Shown here one piece after another: positions 44,941 to 53,027 of a stretch of DNA of 64,000 nt. Positions within the stretch are counted from its first letter, which is position 1; every line of letters starts with the position of its first letter. A model generated the notes under the pieces. The model saw nothing but the letters and a program-made list of their open reading frames with translations. It did not search any database and was not told the DNA's origin. Position numbers and translations under genes: made by a program. The stretch lies in the NCBI RefSeq assembly GCF_013407165.1, contig NZ_CP026994.1, positions 744,001-808,000 on the forward strand. Direction: 5' to 3'. The stretch comes from Nitrosopumilus oxyclinae (GTDB lineage: Archaea; Thermoproteota; Nitrososphaeria; Nitrososphaerales; Nitrosopumilaceae).

Positions 44941-45678
44941 ATGGATTCAACATATTCTAAAGTAAAAACAGGAATTCCAGGATTAGATTCAGTAATATCT
45001 GGAGGGTTAAAACCTGGAAGATCAGTGACTGTTTCAGGACCACCTGGTAGTGGAAAGACCACATTTGGCTTACAATTCTTGCATTCGGGAGCAAATGACT
45101 TTGATGAACCTGGAATCTATGTAACTTTATCTCAAAATATTGAAGAGGTGAAAAATGATTGCAAGTCCTATGGGTGGGACTTTGATAATCTGATATCTCA
45201 AGATAAGATATTGATGATTGACGCCAGACCATTCAAAATTCAAGATGAGTTGATTGGTAAAGATGACTCATTATATCGTGGAGAGCAATTACCATTTGAA
45301 CATTTAACAAAATTGATACTTAGTAGTATCAAACGAGTTGAAGCTAAAAGAGTAGTAATTGATTCAGTTACAATTCTTGCCATGCAATATCCTGATAAAT
45401 TTTACATGAGACAAGGATTACAAGGAATGGTTCAAGCATTAGAGAACTTTGGAGTTACAAGTTTGATATTATCAGAATATCACGATAATGATGAAATCCC
45501 TTTAGAATGGTTTGTAACCTCTGGGATTATTCAACTTAGACATACAAGAATTGAAGACACTATGGAGAGAACAATCCAAGTCACCAAAATGAGAGGGATT
45601 AAACATAGTGAACAAATCCACCCAATTGATCTTAATTCGGATGGTCTGCAATTATTGCACCCGAGATTAATGCCGTGA
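44941..45678 (+). CDS. KaiC/ArlH-like RecA-fold ATPase
   Basis: A 245-residue single-domain RecA-type ATPase: Walker A GPPGSGKTT (residues about 35-43) and Walker B RVVIDSVT. N-terminus KVKTGIPGLDSVISGGL is typical of archaeal KaiC-like proteins. ArlH of the archaellum belongs to this superfamily, so a pilus-linked role is possible, but KaiC-like genes are widespread and the link rests on position only. Confidence 0.87.
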   Translation: MDSTYSKVKTGIPGLDSVISGGLKPGRSVTVSGPPGSGKTTFGLQFLHSGANDFDEPGIYVTLSQNIEEVKNDCKSYGWDFDNLISQDKILMIDARPFKIQDELIGKDDSLYRGEQLPFEHLTKLILSSIKRVEAKRVVIDSVTILAMQYPDKFYMRQGLQGMVQALENFGVTSLILSEYHDNDEIPLEWFVTSGIIQLRHTRIEDTMERTIQVTKMRGIKHSEQIHPIDLNSDGLQLLHPRLMP

Positions 45679-46902
45679 TTATTTCTTTTTTCTAATTTGT
45701 TGTGCAATTAATGGTAAAAAGGCCCCGACATCAGACACAATTCCTAGAGCTTGCCATGTACCTCTATCCATAAGTTTTGTGACAGTTGGTTGACTGATAT
45801 CCACAACGATTACTTTGACATTTGCTGGAAGCATGTTTCCTGTAGCAATAGAATGCAACATTGTAGAAATCATAATTACCATACTTGCATCTTTTAGTAC
45901 TTTTTTGTATTCACGCTGAGCTTCTGCAACATCTGTAATTACATCAGGTAATGGACCATCATCTCTAATTGAACCTGCTAAAACAAATGGAACGTTATTT
46001 TTAACACATTCATACATTATTCCTTTGGTTAGTTTTTTACTTTTCACCATATTTGCAATTGAACCTGCTTTGAATACTGCATTGATTGTATCCATGTGAT
46101 TTCTATGTCCATGATAGGCCAATGTTGCATCATGTACATTCATCCCTAAAGAAGTGCCTAATGTTGCATATTCAATATCATGTACTGCCAATGCATTACC
46201 TGCCAAAACACCATCAATGTATCCTAATCTAATTAATTCAGATACCGAATCATCTGCCCCTGTATGCACAATGGCAGGACCTCCAACAATTACAATTTTT
46301 CCTCCTTTCTTTTTTGTATTGTAAATGTCATCTGCAACTTGTTTTGCAATGTGCTGGGTTGGTCTTTCACTAGAGCTAGAACTTCCCATAAATTCAAACA
46401 CATTTACCCCTTCTCTTGGACGTTCTGGGGGTGTAATTTTGATGCCTTTCTCTCCTACAATTATCTGATCATCTTTTTTTACATCTCGAACTGGGACGCA
46501 AAATGCTCTATTATTTTTTACAACTATGCATTTGTCCATCATCATGTTTTCTACTGGAATCCACTTTCCTTTATGAAAAACTTGAGTGTGGTTATTTGTT
46601 GTACTGTAAAAATTATCTGGCATGACATATTTTTTTGGGGATTTTTTCAAAGTGATTTGTTGTTGAATTTTGGATACTGCTCCTAATCTATACACTGTCT
46701 CTAAAATTTCATCGAGATGTTTTTGATTTTTTCCTGTAATTAATAATCGTGCAAATGATTGATCTTTTTTCTTTTTTCCAATTTCAATTTCCTGCACTTG
46801 AAATTCTCCCTTCAAATCCATAATTTTATCAAAGATCTTAGTCAAAATTGAAGAATCAATCAGATGGCCTCCAACTTCAATTTCTTGAGAAAATTTGCTC
46901 AT
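45679..46902 (-). CDS. LOR/SDH-domain protein, archaeal ornithine cyclodeaminase-like
   Basis: A 407-residue protein of the TIGR00300-type family, which includes an archaeal ornithine cyclodeaminase. The N-terminal LOR/SDH region has SQEIEVGGHLIDSSILTKI; the C-terminal region has a Rossmann-like GGKIVIVGGPAIVHTGADD and GVLAGNALAVHDIEY. Start ATG 46902; ATG 46911 is three codons upstream in frame. Substrate not certain: ornithine to proline is the favoured reaction. Confidence 0.78.
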   Translation of the reverse strand: MSKFSQEIEVGGHLIDSSILTKIFDKIMDLKGEFQVQEIEIGKKKKDQSFARLLITGKNQKHLDEILETVYRLGAVSKIQQQITLKKSPKKYVMPDNFYSTTNNHTQVFHKGKWIPVENMMMDKCIVVKNNRAFCVPVRDVKKDDQIIVGEKGIKITPPERPREGVNVFEFMGSSSSSERPTQHIAKQVADDIYNTKKKGGKIVIVGGPAIVHTGADDSVSELIRLGYIDGVLAGNALAVHDIEYATLGTSLGMNVHDATLAYHGHRNHMDTINAVFKAGSIANMVKSKKLTKGIMYECVKNNVPFVLAGSIRDDGPLPDVITDVAEAQREYKKVLKDASMVIMISTMLHSIATGNMLPANVKVIVVDISQPTVTKLMDRGTWQALGIVSDVGAFLPLIAQQIRKKK

Positions 46903-46953
46903 TTTATACATCTAAACTATATCATAACTAAAGCTTACGTTTTTTTTCTGAGC

Positions 46954-47301
46954 CTAAACAGGTAAGATTACTTTACCCTCAAACTTTGGAATATTGTCAG
47001 TTTGGAATGCCTTTTCCAATATTTCTTTTTGTTGGTTTGTCACCCCTTGAACAATTGTTTTAGATGAACCCGTTTTATCCACTAGTGCAAGAATATATCC
47101 ACTATTATCAGTCAAAACAAAACCTGCAGATTCATCAACAAATGCATACAAATTTTCTTCACCGACAGGAGCCCACACCTTTGAATTATTGGCCACAAGT
47201 GCCAATGCAGGCATAGCTTTGCCATTTGTCAAAGTGTTAAGATATTCTCTTGCCTCGGCCACTCTTTTTTGACCTAATTTTAAAGCCTGAAAATATTGCA
47301 T
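46954..47301 (-). CDS. Hypothetical protein (115 aa)
   Basis: A soluble protein (FQALKLGQKRVAEAREYLNTL, then an alpha/beta ALALVANNSKVWAPVGEENLYAFVDESAGF). No membrane segment or known motif. It lies 51 bases upstream of the LOR/SDH gene on the same strand. Confidence 0.65.
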   Translation of the reverse strand: MQYFQALKLGQKRVAEAREYLNTLTNGKAMPALALVANNSKVWAPVGEENLYAFVDESAGFVLTDNSGYILALVDKTGSSKTIVQGVTNQQKEILEKAFQTDNIPKFEGKVILPV

Positions 47302-47375
47302 GATTTCAACTGATGTAATTGCTATAACAATTTTACTTCTAAAGATTTGTATAGAATCTCAAAACAATACAAAAT

Positions 47376-47669
47376 ATGCCTTTGACAAACAATGTGATAA
47401 TCAAATTAAATGAAATCACCAGTATTGTTGAGGACAAATCAAAACTTACTGAATCTGAAATTGATGAAATAAAATTAATCTTCAAAGGACTAGTTGAAAA
47501 AAATGAGCGATATGACCTTGATGAAATTGAATTTTGGTTTGAAAATGAAGGTAATTGGACTACTCGTGAACCTCGAATTCGAATAGTAAACCTTGCAAAT
47601 TATGTCCAAGATAAATATCAGCAGACAGCCCATCTTAGAATAATATCTGACGATGATTGTGGTTGTTGA
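47376..47669 (+). CDS. Hypothetical protein (97 aa)
   Basis: A charged, mostly helical soluble protein ending DDDCGC, a short C-terminal cysteine pair. The next gene (opposite strand) converges 2 bases away. No family recognised. Confidence 0.6.
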   Translation: MPLTNNVIIKLNEITSIVEDKSKLTESEIDEIKLIFKGLVEKNERYDLDEIEFWFENEGNWTTREPRIRIVNLANYVQDKYQQTAHLRIISDDDCGC

Positions 47670-47671
47670 AA

Positions 47672-47905
47672 TTAAGTCTCTAATTGCTCTAATAACCTAC
47701 CGACAATTTTTGCATTTTCTGTTCTCTCGTTAATTATTTTTTTAATTCGATCATCGTTTTTTGTGCCATTTGAAATTATTTTAAAATACTCTTCATCGAG
47801 ATCATTATTTGCTTGTAATCTTTTGATTACTTCAAATAATATTCCTATAACTTGTTTTTGAGCATCAATTAATTCATCCTTTTCAGTTTCAGACATACTA
47901 TTCAT
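47672..47905 (-). CDS. Hypothetical protein (77 aa)
   Basis: A small helical protein (MSETEKDELIDAQKQVIGILFEVIKRLQ...). It overlaps the upstream HD-hydrolase gene by 8 bases, so the two are cotranscribed. Function unknown. Confidence 0.6.
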   Translation of the reverse strand: MNSMSETEKDELIDAQKQVIGILFEVIKRLQANNDLDEEYFKIISNGTKNDDRIKKIINERTENAKIVGRLLEQLET

Positions 47906-48431
47906 TCTCGATGATATTTCTAAATATTTCTTTTAATTTTGGATGTGTGATATCTTTTTTTGCAGATTCAAAAAAGGATTCTAATTTTTCTGTGGAATAA
48001 CCTTCATTTTGATATGTTTTGGCTTGTAGAGCCATCTCCAATCTATCAAGTTGATGAACTATTTGAGATTCAGGAGAATTATTTTCTTGAAATTCGTTCC
48101 AAATAATCTGATATTGTGATTTAATTGATACAGGTAAATTTTCTAAAATTTTTAAAAATGCCTCATTTTCTATTTCATTTTTTTTCACCAAATCTATCTG
48201 ACCTGGTGTGTAATCTCCTATTTTTGATTCAGCTAAATCATGAAGTAATATCATTTTGATAATTTTTTCAAAATTATAATTTTCTAAATCAGATATAATC
48301 ATACCCATCATTGCCATAGAGTATGTATGATCTGCTACAGATTCAGGGTGTGGTATCGATAATTTATCAATCCACCCTTGTCGGGGGATTTTTTTCAAAT
48401 TAATCACAGTTTTTAAAAAATCTAATATCAT
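47898..48431 (-). CDS. HD-domain hydrolase (YfbR/HDDC2-like)
   Basis: A 177-residue HD phosphohydrolase. Metal-site residues are visible as SVADHTYSMAMM, LLHDLAESKIGDYTP and a terminal QLDRLEMALQA. YfbR/HDDC2 proteins hydrolyse (deoxy)nucleoside monophosphates; a nucleotidase role is inferred. Overlaps the 77-residue gene downstream. Confidence 0.85.
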   Translation of the reverse strand: MILDFLKTVINLKKIPRQGWIDKLSIPHPESVADHTYSMAMMGMIISDLENYNFEKIIKMILLHDLAESKIGDYTPGQIDLVKKNEIENEAFLKILENLPVSIKSQYQIIWNEFQENNSPESQIVHQLDRLEMALQAKTYQNEGYSTEKLESFFESAKKDITHPKLKEIFRNIIENE

Positions 48432-48521
48432 TATGTGTATTTTATCTAGAGTAATCTCCTAATGAATTTTCATATCATTACATTTCGAATAACATAATAG
48501 CAATCTACAAAATAGATAATT

Positions 48522-49058
48522 ATGAAAATATACACCAAAACAGGTGATGATGGAAATACAGGTTTACAAGGAAATTATAGAATAGGTAAATCACATCCCA
48601 GAATTATTTCATATGGTACAGTAGATGAGGCAAATGCAGCACTTGGCATAGTTTTGGCAAATCCGCTAGAGGGTGACATACGTAATGTTTTAACTAAAAT
48701 TCAAAATGACTTATTTTTAGTGGGGGCAGATCTTTCAAATCCCAATCTCAATGATGTAAAAAATAGAGTGTCTCTAGAAATGGTGACAAATTTAGAACAG
48801 TATATCGATAAATTTGAATTAGAATTGCCCCCTCTAACAAATTTCATTCTACCTGGAGGAGATCCATCTGCTGCACAATTACATTATGTCAGAACGGTCG
48901 TGAGAAGAGCAGAATCCCAAACTGTTCTACTTAGTGAAAAAGATGAAATTAACTCAAATTGTATAAAATACCTTAATCGTTTGTCTGATTTGTTTTTTGT
49001 CATGAGTCGTTTAATCAATAAGCGAAAAAACATAGACGATATTCCTTGGAAGATCTAA
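48522..49058 (+). CDS. pduO: PduO-type cob(I)alamin adenosyltransferase
   Basis: Transfers adenosyl from ATP to cob(I)alamin to make adenosylcobalamin. 178 residues with the ATP-binding N-terminus TKTGDDGNTGLQ, GTVDEANAALGI and the C-terminal VRTVVRRAESQTV ... YLNRLSDLFF helix. Adenosylcobalamin would serve methylmalonyl-CoA mutase or ribonucleotide reductase. CbtBA (8981-9937) probably supplies cobalt. Confidence 0.92.
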   Translation: MKIYTKTGDDGNTGLQGNYRIGKSHPRIISYGTVDEANAALGIVLANPLEGDIRNVLTKIQNDLFLVGADLSNPNLNDVKNRVSLEMVTNLEQYIDKFELELPPLTNFILPGGDPSAAQLHYVRTVVRRAESQTVLLSEKDEINSNCIKYLNRLSDLFFVMSRLINKRKNIDDIPWKI

Positions 49059-49102
49059 AAAGACAAACTTTAATTCCTCAACATTATTCATTTTTTCTAA
49101 GT

Positions 49103-49179
49103 GCCGAGGTAGCTCAGCCTGGAAGAGCACTCGGCTGAAGACCGGGCTGTCGCTTGTTCAAATCATGCCCTCGGCACCA
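49103..49179 (+). tRNA. tRNA-Phe (GAA)
   Basis: Folds as a cloverleaf: acceptor GCCGAGG/CCTCGGC (49103-49109 with 49169-49175), D stem GCTC/GAGC, anticodon stem CTCGG/CCGGG with loop CTGAAGA (anticodon GAA at 49137-49139), variable CTGTC, and T loop TTCAAAT. The discriminator is A and CCA is encoded. The T stem GCTTG/CATGC has one T-T mismatch. No intron. Confidence 0.95.
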
Positions 49180-49204
49180 CTTTCATTCAAATGAAAGTTT
49201 TTTT
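49179..49204 (+). terminator. Hairpin plus T-run after tRNA-Phe
   Basis: ACTTTCATT/AATGAAAGT is a perfect 9-base inverted repeat with a 2-base loop (49179-49198), followed by T7 to 49204. In archaea the T-run alone can terminate, and this one lies directly past the tRNA. Confidence 0.6.
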
Positions 49205-49434
49205 GTAGATTGAAGATCTTATTGAAAAATCAAATAATTTAATATTTTAGAATTGAAAAAGACCCAATTTACTGAAATATGATATTAATAAAAATAATTC
49301 AGATAAAATTTAGTATTTTTTAAAAATTACAATAATGTTAAGTAGATAATGGATTTATACAATTTGGTTTTCATTTTATTCCCTTTTCTTTAGAAATAAA
49401 GAAGAGGTGGGAAACCTTTTCAGGGTTTCATTAT
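49180..49434. other. Intergenic region after tRNA-Phe
   Basis: Apart from the hairpin at 49179-49204 and GAAACC/GGTTTC (49409-49427), a hairpin downstream of the minus-strand gene, nothing stands out in this AT-rich stretch. Confidence 0.5.
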
Positions 49435-49770
49435 TTATGCATCTACTAAATTGTAAAAACTTTTTCCAGATGCTGATTTTTCAGAAATGCATTTGACGGG
49501 ACCTAATGGAATTTGTTTATTGTTAATATCTTCTCGGAGTGTTTCATTTTTGAATCTATTAACTATGGCCACACGTGTAGTGTGAAATTTGTTTATTTGG
49601 TTTCCATCCACATCAAACATTTCTTTGGTGGTAATCTTTACCCCCGGGGTAACAACCTCACCTTGGGTATAATTGGAATCTTCCACAAAAGTAATTGTAA
49701 ATGATTGTTCTCCAATTTTTGCCAGAGATGCACTGTTTCCTGTTATTTGGTAATCTGCTAATGTTGCTAT
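49435..49770 (-). CDS. Hypothetical protein, start probably ATA with strong SD
   Basis: From a GTG at 49686 the frame gives 83 residues, but it is open further upstream to a stop just above an exact GGAGGTGA (49777-49784, minus strand) that is followed six bases later by ATA (49768-49770). The sequence between (IATLADYQITGNSASLAKIG) looks like a normal protein N-terminus, so a 111-residue product with a rare AUA start is favoured. The body is beta-rich (GVKITTKE, FHTTRVAIVNRF, SFYNLVDA). Family not recognised. Confidence 0.62.
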   Translation of the reverse strand: MATLADYQITGNSASLAKIGEQSFTITFVEDSNYTQGEVVTPGVKITTKEMFDVDGNQINKFHTTRVAIVNRFKNETLREDINNKQIPLGPVKCISEKSASGKSFYNLVDA

Positions 49771-49776
49771 TTTTCT

Positions 49777-49784
49777 TCACCTCC
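49777..49784 (-). promoter_or_regulatory. Perfect Shine-Dalgarno GGAGGTGA deciding an ATA start
   Basis: GGAGGTGA matches the archaeal anti-SD and sits 6 bases before ATA 49770. No ATG, GTG or TTG is within range of it in the downstream frame. Confidence 0.7.
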
Positions 49785-49940
49785 CAATGAGAGTTATTTG
49801 TATAATTTGATGATAAAGTGAATTATGTGTTATTTGTTGACTCAGATGGCCAGTTTGATCGATAAAAAATTATCAATTTGATCTAAAACATATTCTGCAT
49901 AATCTTTAAAAACCACCCTGACTCTTGATTTTCGAGATTC

Positions 49941-50174
49941 ATGGCAGAAAAAAAAGTTGCAAAGAAAACAGTGAAAAAAACACCTGTGAAGAAAACAACA
50001 ACCAAGTCAAAAGGTGCCAAATCTAAAACAAAATCTAAAAAACAAAAAGAAGAACCATTTGTAGATGGAGGTATTGTCATAGTGGATGATGATATTGTAA
50101 TTGATCAAGAGAAAGTCAATGAAGAAAGACGAGCATATCTAGAAGAGGCTCGTTCACAAGAAGCATCAGACTAG
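49941..50174 (+). CDS. Lysine-rich hypothetical protein (77 aa)
   Basis: The N-terminal 40 residues are almost entirely K/T/S/A/P (VAKKTVKKTPVKKTTTKSK), like a histone H1 or ribosomal tail; the C-terminal half is acidic (FVDGGIVIVDDDIVIDQEKV). It could bind nucleic acid non-specifically. No known family. Confidence 0.65.
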   Translation: MAEKKVAKKTVKKTPVKKTTTKSKGAKSKTKSKKQKEEPFVDGGIVIVDDDIVIDQEKVNEERRAYLEEARSQEASD

Positions 50175-50208
50175 GAATCTTTATCCGATCCGGTGACATA
50201 TACTATGT

Positions 50209-50448
50209 ATGCGTGCATTATGTTTGATTACAGTCAAACCTGGAAAAGTTGATACGGTTGTAGAGATTTTAAAGAAAAAACGTAAGATTTTAAAACAAAT
50301 CATGGTGGTTGCCGGACGAGCTGATATCAGCGTCTTATTGCAAGGCAATATTGATGAAATAAACAATATGGTAATTGATTTTAAAAAAATCAAAGATATC
50401 GTAACCACTGAAACTTTGATTGAAGTGGAGGTCAACATGGGATGGTAA
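50209..50448 (+). CDS. Lrp/AsnC ligand-binding (RAM) domain protein
   Basis: A 79-residue stand-alone RAM-type domain: MRALCLITVKPGKVDTVVEIL ... ADISVLLQGNIDEI ... TTETLIEVEV. It lacks the usual N-terminal helix-turn-helix, so it may modulate another regulator or bind an amino acid. It overlaps a second such gene by 7 bases. Confidence 0.82.
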   Translation: MRALCLITVKPGKVDTVVEILKKKRKILKQIMVVAGRADISVLLQGNIDEINNMVIDFKKIKDIVTTETLIEVEVNMGW

Positions 50449-50660
50449 GAGCTATAATTTTGGTTAAATCTCCAAAAAAACTAATTGCTGCAAGATTAAA
50501 GAAAATTGCTTTTGTTGCTGATTCATTTCCAACTAGTGGGCAATTTGACGCAGTTGCGATAATTGATGTTAAAGAACTGGTTCAGATAAAAGAGGTTGCA
50601 AACCAAATTCAGAAAATCAACGGAGTTGATAGAACTGAAACTATGGTTGAAGTGCAATGA
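50442..50660 (+). CDS. Lrp/AsnC ligand-binding (RAM) domain protein, second copy
   Basis: A 72-residue RAM-like domain (MVRAIILVKSPKKLIAARL ... GQFDAVAIIDVKEL ... DRTETMVEVQ), also without a DNA-binding part. The 7-base overlap implies coupled translation with the first copy; the two may form a heterodimer. Confidence 0.78.
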   Translation: MVRAIILVKSPKKLIAARLKKIAFVADSFPTSGQFDAVAIIDVKELVQIKEVANQIQKINGVDRTETMVEVQ

Positions 50661-50696
50661 CGCAATTGATTTAAAGAACTTTATTGTATACTTTAT

Positions 50697-51110
50697 GTGA
50701 ACATCAAAAAAGTAGGAAATGTAATATTAGCTGTAACTGATATTGACAAATCCCTGAAATTTTACCATGAAATCATAGGGCTTCCAATAAAAAGTCAAAG
50801 AAGATCCTGGGTTGATTTGGGTACTACTGGTGCATTATTGAGTTTACATCCAGCATCACTAACTGCAAAACATATTGGCAGTTCTATAGAAAATGGAATT
50901 ACTATAGGTTTCATTGTCGGTGATGTAAAATCCGCTGTTGAAGAATTAAAGTCAAAAGGTGTCACAATTCATCGTGATGTTGTTGAAAAAGATGCAGGAC
51001 TAAATGCAGTAATTTTAGATCCTGATGACTATCTAATTTCTTTATTTGAACCTGTATTTGATGATAAAGATCAACAGACAGGCGGATACCAAGGATTTAC
51101 GCCAGCTTAG
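50697..51110 (+). CDS. VOC (glyoxalase/dioxygenase) family protein
   Basis: A 137-residue protein with paired beta-alpha-beta-beta-beta units (VGNVILAVTDIDKSLKFYHEI and ENGITIGFIVGDVKSAVEEL) typical of vicinal-oxygen-chelate enzymes. Metal ligands are not all clear. Start GTG 50697. The 3' end overlaps the convergent gene by 4 bases. Substrate unknown. Confidence 0.82.
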   Translation: MNIKKVGNVILAVTDIDKSLKFYHEIIGLPIKSQRRSWVDLGTTGALLSLHPASLTAKHIGSSIENGITIGFIVGDVKSAVEELKSKGVTIHRDVVEKDAGLNAVILDPDDYLISLFEPVFDDKDQQTGGYQGFTPA

Positions 51111-51499
51111 ATTGTCTTTTTAATTGAAGCGATAGTCTTCTCTAAGTCTTTTTCTTTTCTATTTACTGAGACATAGTATGTTACATTGTTTTTTTGTAAA
51201 ATAACAATCGTTATTTTTTGATGTTGTAAAACAACATGTTCTAATTTTCCAATTGCTCCTACTGAATCTCGCCTTAGTGAAATTAGTGTAGATATTACAA
51301 ATAATTCATTTTTGAAATCTTCTGATTGTAAAAGAGGTTTGAGGTTTGGTTTGATCATTCCAGTTAATGTTCTGCCATATGCATTAACAATTCCAGCATA
51401 TCGTATATTGTCAGATATCTCTAAAATTTTTTGGCAATTTTTTCTATATTTAATTACGGTGTCTTTCCATTTATCAGCAGCAGTTTTTACCATAATCAA
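51107..51499 (-). CDS. Hypothetical protein conserved in Nitrososphaerota-like archaea
   Basis: A 130-residue protein (NCQKILEISDNIRYAGIVNAYG ... KLEHVVLQHQKITIVILQKN). The pattern resembles what I recall as DUF6659, but I cannot confirm it here. Soluble, no cysteine motif. Function unknown. Confidence 0.65.
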   Translation of the reverse strand: MIMVKTAADKWKDTVIKYRKNCQKILEISDNIRYAGIVNAYGRTLTGMIKPNLKPLLQSEDFKNELFVISTLISLRRDSVGAIGKLEHVVLQHQKITIVILQKNNVTYYVSVNRKEKDLEKTIASIKKTI

Positions 51500-51555
51500 A
51501 CTAATTTTTGAAATTAATAAGGATGTTGTCTATTTTCAATTTTTAACACTAGTAA

Positions 51556-51927
51556 TTATTTTGAATTTTTTTCTTTGTCTAATTTTTTCTTTAATTCTAA
51601 ATTTTCTTTAATCAGTTTGTCATTTTCTGTTTGTAGTGTTTCTATGGAATTTTGTCTAGTGTATGCAGGATGTCCTGGTGGTATTACGGAAGATGTCATC
51701 GTTAGCAGGCCTGCAGCGTATTGTTGATACATGTGCTGGAATCCTTGAAGTTTCTGAGCCATGTTTTCTGCATTTTGTAAAAATTGTGCTTTCATAGGAT
51801 TCTCATGGTTTTTGAACATTGGATTTGATAATCCCGGAGGCAGTCTTGGAAATTGGAATGCTACATGTGGTATGTTTGGATTTAATCCATAGAGATTACG
51901 TAGATGGTCAGTTACCACATTATCCAT
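51556..51927 (-). CDS. Hypothetical coiled-coil protein
   Basis: Starting at ATG 51927 (ATG 51939 is also in frame), the product has a proline-rich N-terminal part (LNPNIPHVAFQFPRLPPGL) and a C-terminal coiled coil (IETLQTENDKLIKENLELKKKL). About 123 residues, no membrane helix. Function unknown. Confidence 0.6.
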   Translation of the reverse strand: MDNVVTDHLRNLYGLNPNIPHVAFQFPRLPPGLSNPMFKNHENPMKAQFLQNAENMAQKLQGFQHMYQQYAAGLLTMTSSVIPPGHPAYTRQNSIETLQTENDKLIKENLELKKKLDKEKNSK

Positions 51928-52064
51928 GAATATCCTCAATATTTGCTATATTTGTGGCTTGCTTTACGCATTTGATATACCATTAACTCAATTCTCAGGT
52001 GCCTTAGCTCAACTTGAGCTGATCGCAGATCCTTATAGATTCGCAGTTTGGATCGCAAATACAG

Positions 52065-52211
52065 TTGGAACAATCAAAAAAAGCATGTTTAAAATGTAAA
52101 AAAGATATTGAAGGAAAAGATCTTCATAAAATTGTAATTTATGTAGTTCAAGAGAAATTTACAGAACATCACTATGAACATGTTGAGTGTCCAGATAATT
52201 TTACAGTTTAA
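52065..52211 (+). CDS. Zinc-binding microprotein (48 aa, TTG start)
   Basis: A frame of 48 codons from TTG 52065 to TAA 52209, bounded upstream by a stop. The product has CLKCKKDIEG, histidines (EHHYEHVE) and CPDN, a C2-H-C type zinc pattern. It converges with the cyclase gene 3 bases away. Unrecognised family. Confidence 0.4.
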   Translation: MEQSKKACLKCKKDIEGKDLHKIVIYVVQEKFTEHHYEHVECPDNFTV

Positions 52212-52214
52212 GAT

Positions 52215-53018
52215 TCATCCTTTGAATTCATAGACATGATAAGTTTCCCCGGTAGCTCTTGAACGATATTTCCATTCATCTTTTGTCCAAATAATCCGTA
52301 CGAAATCTTTTTGAGAACTAGGATGTAGTCTTTGGTAAACGTCATTGCCAATTAAAATTTGATTAGGTTTTGCCATGTTTTGGATTTTTGCTGCAATATT
52401 CATTGCAGGTCCCATTAAATCTACATGCGAATTTTCAATATCTGAACCATATCTTACTACAATGTTTTGACCAAAATCAACTCCGATCTTTACCATTAAA
52501 TCCGGATAATCATATTGATTTAGAATTGGGTTGATTCCTTTTTGAATAATTGATATCATAGAGTTAGCACAATCCACGGCATTATCCGCTGCAAGTAGTC
52601 CACTTTCATCCCTAACAAAATATCCAATTACTGCATCTCCTACAAATTTTAAAACATATCCATGATGTTGTCTAATAACTGCAGCCATCTCTTGAGAAAA
52701 TGAGCTTATGATAATTGCAATTTTTTCTGCAGGCATCTCCAATGTCATTGTTGTTGAACCAACTAAATCTACATAAAGTACAACCATATCTATTTTTGAT
52801 AAAACATGTTTTCTTAGATATGCATCAGATTCATCAATTAATCCAGTATACTCATAACCTTTTTTCAGAGCAGCCCAAACTCTTTTTTGAGTTTCTAAAA
52901 TCATGGTTTCAGAATCTAATGTTGGTTGCTGATTTTTACTAAGCATCATATCTACAACATTGTTGGGTTGATCAATATTTTCTGATTTTGATTTAATCTC
53001 ATTTTCTTCTCTAGTCAT
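52215..53018 (-). CDS. Class III adenylate/guanylate cyclase catalytic-domain protein
   Basis: A 267-residue protein: N-terminal helical segment and a CHD domain with metal aspartates in VLYVDLVGSTT and KFVGDAVIGYF, the fold of class III cyclases. The nucleotide specificity is not obvious. An SD-like AGGTGAT is just upstream of ATG 53018, and a zinc-ribbon microprotein is encoded 9 bases before it on the same strand. A cyclic nucleotide signal in this archaeon is suggested but unproven. Confidence 0.85.
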   Translation of the reverse strand: MTREENEIKSKSENIDQPNNVVDMMLSKNQQPTLDSETMILETQKRVWAALKKGYEYTGLIDESDAYLRKHVLSKIDMVVLYVDLVGSTTMTLEMPAEKIAIIISSFSQEMAAVIRQHHGYVLKFVGDAVIGYFVRDESGLLAADNAVDCANSMISIIQKGINPILNQYDYPDLMVKIGVDFGQNIVVRYGSDIENSHVDLMGPAMNIAAKIQNMAKPNQILIGNDVYQRLHPSSQKDFVRIIWTKDEWKYRSRATGETYHVYEFKG

Positions 53019-53027
53019 TCAATCACC

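Noticed and set aside
51990-52064. A second tRNA gene
   Set aside because: A D-arm-like palindrome is present but the loop is only 5 bases and no acceptor stem or T arm can be closed.
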